64,000 nt of DNA from positions 496,001 to 560,000 of the forward strand of contig NZ_FXYF01000001.1 of assembly GCF_900184945.1 (NCBI RefSeq). Reading direction: 5' to 3'. Of this stretch, positions 62,647 through 64,000 are shown in pieces. Within the stretch, counting starts at the first letter, position 1. The number at the start of each line of letters is the position of its first letter. The stretch comes from Antarctobacter aquimaris. GTDB taxonomy: Bacteria > Pseudomonadota > Alphaproteobacteria > Rhodobacterales > Rhodobacteraceae. A model generated the notes under the pieces. It had not been told where the DNA came from. It did not search any database and saw only the letters and a list, made by a program, of their open reading frames with translations. The position numbers were made by a program, and so were the translations under genes.

Positions 62647-62711
62647 GTGTGACGTGCGCGCGATACTGACAGTTTGTCGCGTACGCGGTTGTGATCGCCG
62701 TCCGGTTTCCA

Positions 62712-62740
62712 TTGACAGAACCGGGGGTTTCCAACTCAAA
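62712..62740 (+). promoter_or_regulatory. Candidate sigma70-type promoter for hpf
   Basis: TTGACA at 62712-62717 is a perfect -35; a -10-like CTCAAA/TCAAAT follows 17-18 bases later. It lies 166 bases upstream of the hpf ATG. The rest of 62647-62905 holds no gene. Confidence 0.5.
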
Positions 62741-62905
62741 TGAACTCATGGTGCTCTGTATCGCGGCATGGCAACTGGACGGGATCCTCGGTTTCGAGGC
62801 GGACAGGGCTTTTTCCGCGGCGGGGGGCCTCTCCTGAACCCGCAACGCAGCCAAGGGTCCCCTCGGCCCTGCTGACTCGCGGGTCCACAAGAAAAAGGAC
62901 AAATC

Positions 62906-63469
62906 ATGCGCTACCAGATCACGGGTAAACACATCGACATCGGCGACGCCCTCCAGGTCCACGTCAAGACCGAGCTGGGCACTGTCCTGGACAAGTACAG
63001 CCAGCGTCCCACCGACGCGACCGTGATTTTCTCGAAGTCGGCACACGAGTACGTCTGCGAAACCATCGTCCACCTGTCCAGCGGGTTGAACGCCGCCGCC
63101 AAGGGCCATGCGACCGAGATCTACGCAGCTTTCGAAGCCTGCGCCGAAAAGATGGACAAGCAGCTCCGCCGGTACAAGCGGCGGCTGAAAGATCACCACC
63201 GCGACCGGAGCGAACCGGTTGAACATTTCGGGGCGGCCTCGTATATCCTCGCGCAAGAAGTGGATTCGGGCGGTGAAGAGCCCGAGAGCCTGCAACCGAT
63301 CATCGTGGCCGAGATGGAAACCAAGATTCCGTCTCTCTCGGTCGGGGAGGCCGTGATGCAGATGGAGCTGGCCGGTGCGCCCGTACTGGTTTTTCGAAAT
63401 GAAAAAAAGGATGGCGTGAACGTCGTGTACCGCAGGGAAGATGGCAACATCGGCTGGATCGACCCGTAA
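62906..63469 (+). CDS. hpf: Ribosome hibernation promoting factor, long form
   Basis: The 187-residue protein has the N-terminal ribosome-binding domain (MRYQITGKHIDIGDALQVHV, then IYAAFEACAEKMDKQLRRYK). A C-terminal dimerisation domain from about 130 follows (MQMELAGAPVLVFRNEKKDG, NVVYRREDGNIGWIDP). Long HPF alone can pair ribosomes into inactive 100S particles in stationary phase. AAAGGA precedes the ATG. ptsN follows 72 bases downstream. Confidence 0.95.
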   Translation: MRYQITGKHIDIGDALQVHVKTELGTVLDKYSQRPTDATVIFSKSAHEYVCETIVHLSSGLNAAAKGHATEIYAAFEACAEKMDKQLRRYKRRLKDHHRDRSEPVEHFGAASYILAQEVDSGGEEPESLQPIIVAEMETKIPSLSVGEAVMQMELAGAPVLVFRNEKKDGVNVVYRREDGNIGWIDP

Positions 63470-63541
63470 GGTTTGGCTGGTCATCCCAATCCCCCCTCCG
63501 GACCGTTTCCGACCCGCGCGCCGCAGCGACAGGCAAAAGGC

Positions 63542-64000
63542 ATGAAGTTCGTCGATCTCATCAGGCCCTCGGCTGTGAAAGTCATCACGTCCACCTCCAG
63601 CAAGAAGCGCCTGATGCACGACGTCGCCGACCTGGCCGAAGGGGCCTATGGTCTGAACGGTCCGCAGACGCTCGAAGCCTTGATGGAGCGTGAGACGCTG
63701 GGGCCCACGGGTGTGGGCCACGGTGTCGCCCTGCCGCATGCGCGCATCAGCGGGCTGGAGCGGGTTGTCGGCGTCTTCATCCTGCTGGAACGCCCGATCG
63801 ACTTCGACTCGGTCGACCGTCAGCCGGTGGACATCGTCTTCGGCCTCTTCGCACCCGAAGAGGCCGGGGTCGAGCACCTCAAGGCGCTGGCGCTGGTGTC
63901 CCGCAGCCTGCGGGATGCCGGGCTGTGCGCCAAGTTGCGGGCCAACCCGGTGCCCTCGACGCTCTACACCCTTCTGACCGCGACCGAGGCCGAAAAGGCC
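63542..64000 (+). CDS. ptsN: PTS IIA-Ntr regulatory protein, last codons cut by window edge
   Basis: The frame from ATG 63542 runs 153 codons to the edge with no stop; normal length is about 154, so nearly all is present. The phosphorylation site is His66 in GHGVALPHARISGL. The typical IIA core LERPIDFDSVDRQPVDIVFG follows. It links nitrogen PTS phosphate flow to potassium transport and carbon-nitrogen control. The hpf-ptsN order is conserved in proteobacteria. Confidence 0.94.
   Translation, partial: MKFVDLIRPSAVKVITSTSSKKRLMHDVADLAEGAYGLNGPQTLEALMERETLGPTGVGHGVALPHARISGLERVVGVFILLERPIDFDSVDRQPVDIVFGLFAPEEAGVEHLKALALVSRSLRDAGLCAKLRANPVPSTLYTLLTATEAEKA

Overview
The window reads as DNA from an alphaproteobacterium of the Rhodobacteraceae (Roseobacter-type) family. 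The evidence is very high GC, the glcDEF cluster, the GT14-DUF5928 glycosyltransferase, a short Hint/RTX protein, the lptCAB-hpf-ptsN block, and many short intergenic repeats built on a TTCTTCTNNNTGAAAATA-like core. No rRNA, tRNA or CRISPR array was seen.

The window has two parts. Bases 1 to about 12613 are accessory DNA. They begin with a plasmid replicon: a RepA-type initiator cut by the left edge (minus strand), seven iterons in two blocks, and an AT-rich stretch. Next come a dense cluster of short perfect hairpins and a VirD4/TraG-type coupling ATPase. Two overlapping tyrosine recombinases follow; they have broken a WGR-domain gene. After that lie an XRE-type regulator and an open frame built from three unrelated fragments (winged helix, ArdC, IS481 transposase). 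Further on are a decayed IS3 relic, a two-subunit molybdenum hydroxylase operon (isoquinoline oxidoreductase type), and a complete IS630 element. A loose IS630-type end also sits at 7613.

From 12614 to the right edge the DNA is ordinary chromosomal backbone. 12.8-15.6 kb: TrkH, a Kv-type channel with a zinc ribbon, and a GNAT enzyme. 15.6-26.3 kb: DUF3137, NYN-LOTUS, small proteins, AEC carrier, PAS protein, CPBP protease, ECF sigma with a membrane vWA partner, LysR, Hsp20 and a trypsin-like protease. 26.4-30.6 kb: glycolate oxidase glcDE-(membrane protein)-glcF on the minus strand. 30.8-32.3 kb: CopD-like and DUF599 membrane proteins and a small exported protein. 32.4-39.1 kb: a four-gene moxR-DUF58-DUF4159-membrane protein operon. 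39.1-45.4 kb: DUF1285, Hint/RTX, EamA, rhodanese, sulfotransferase and GT14-DUF5928. 45.5-54.6 kb: HIT, ABC ATPase, CHCC zinc finger, pirin, HlyIII, thioredoxin-fold protein, polA, adenosine kinase and nth. 54.8-59.2 kb: AraC-AGT fusion, OmpA lipoprotein, NADPH-FMN reductase, VOC protein, MaoC hydratase and sugar transferase. 60.1 kb to the edge: rnd-lptC-lptA-lptB, then hpf and ptsN (ptsN cut by the right edge).

The most interesting points are the replicon lying beside core chromosomal genes with an IS630 at the junction, the hairpin field between origin and coupling protein, the three-part chimeric ORF, the recombinase pair that starts inside its victim gene, and the sigma/vWA pair. I did not find a clear, complete new defence or biosynthetic system. 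Functions come from recognising motifs by eye; no search was run.
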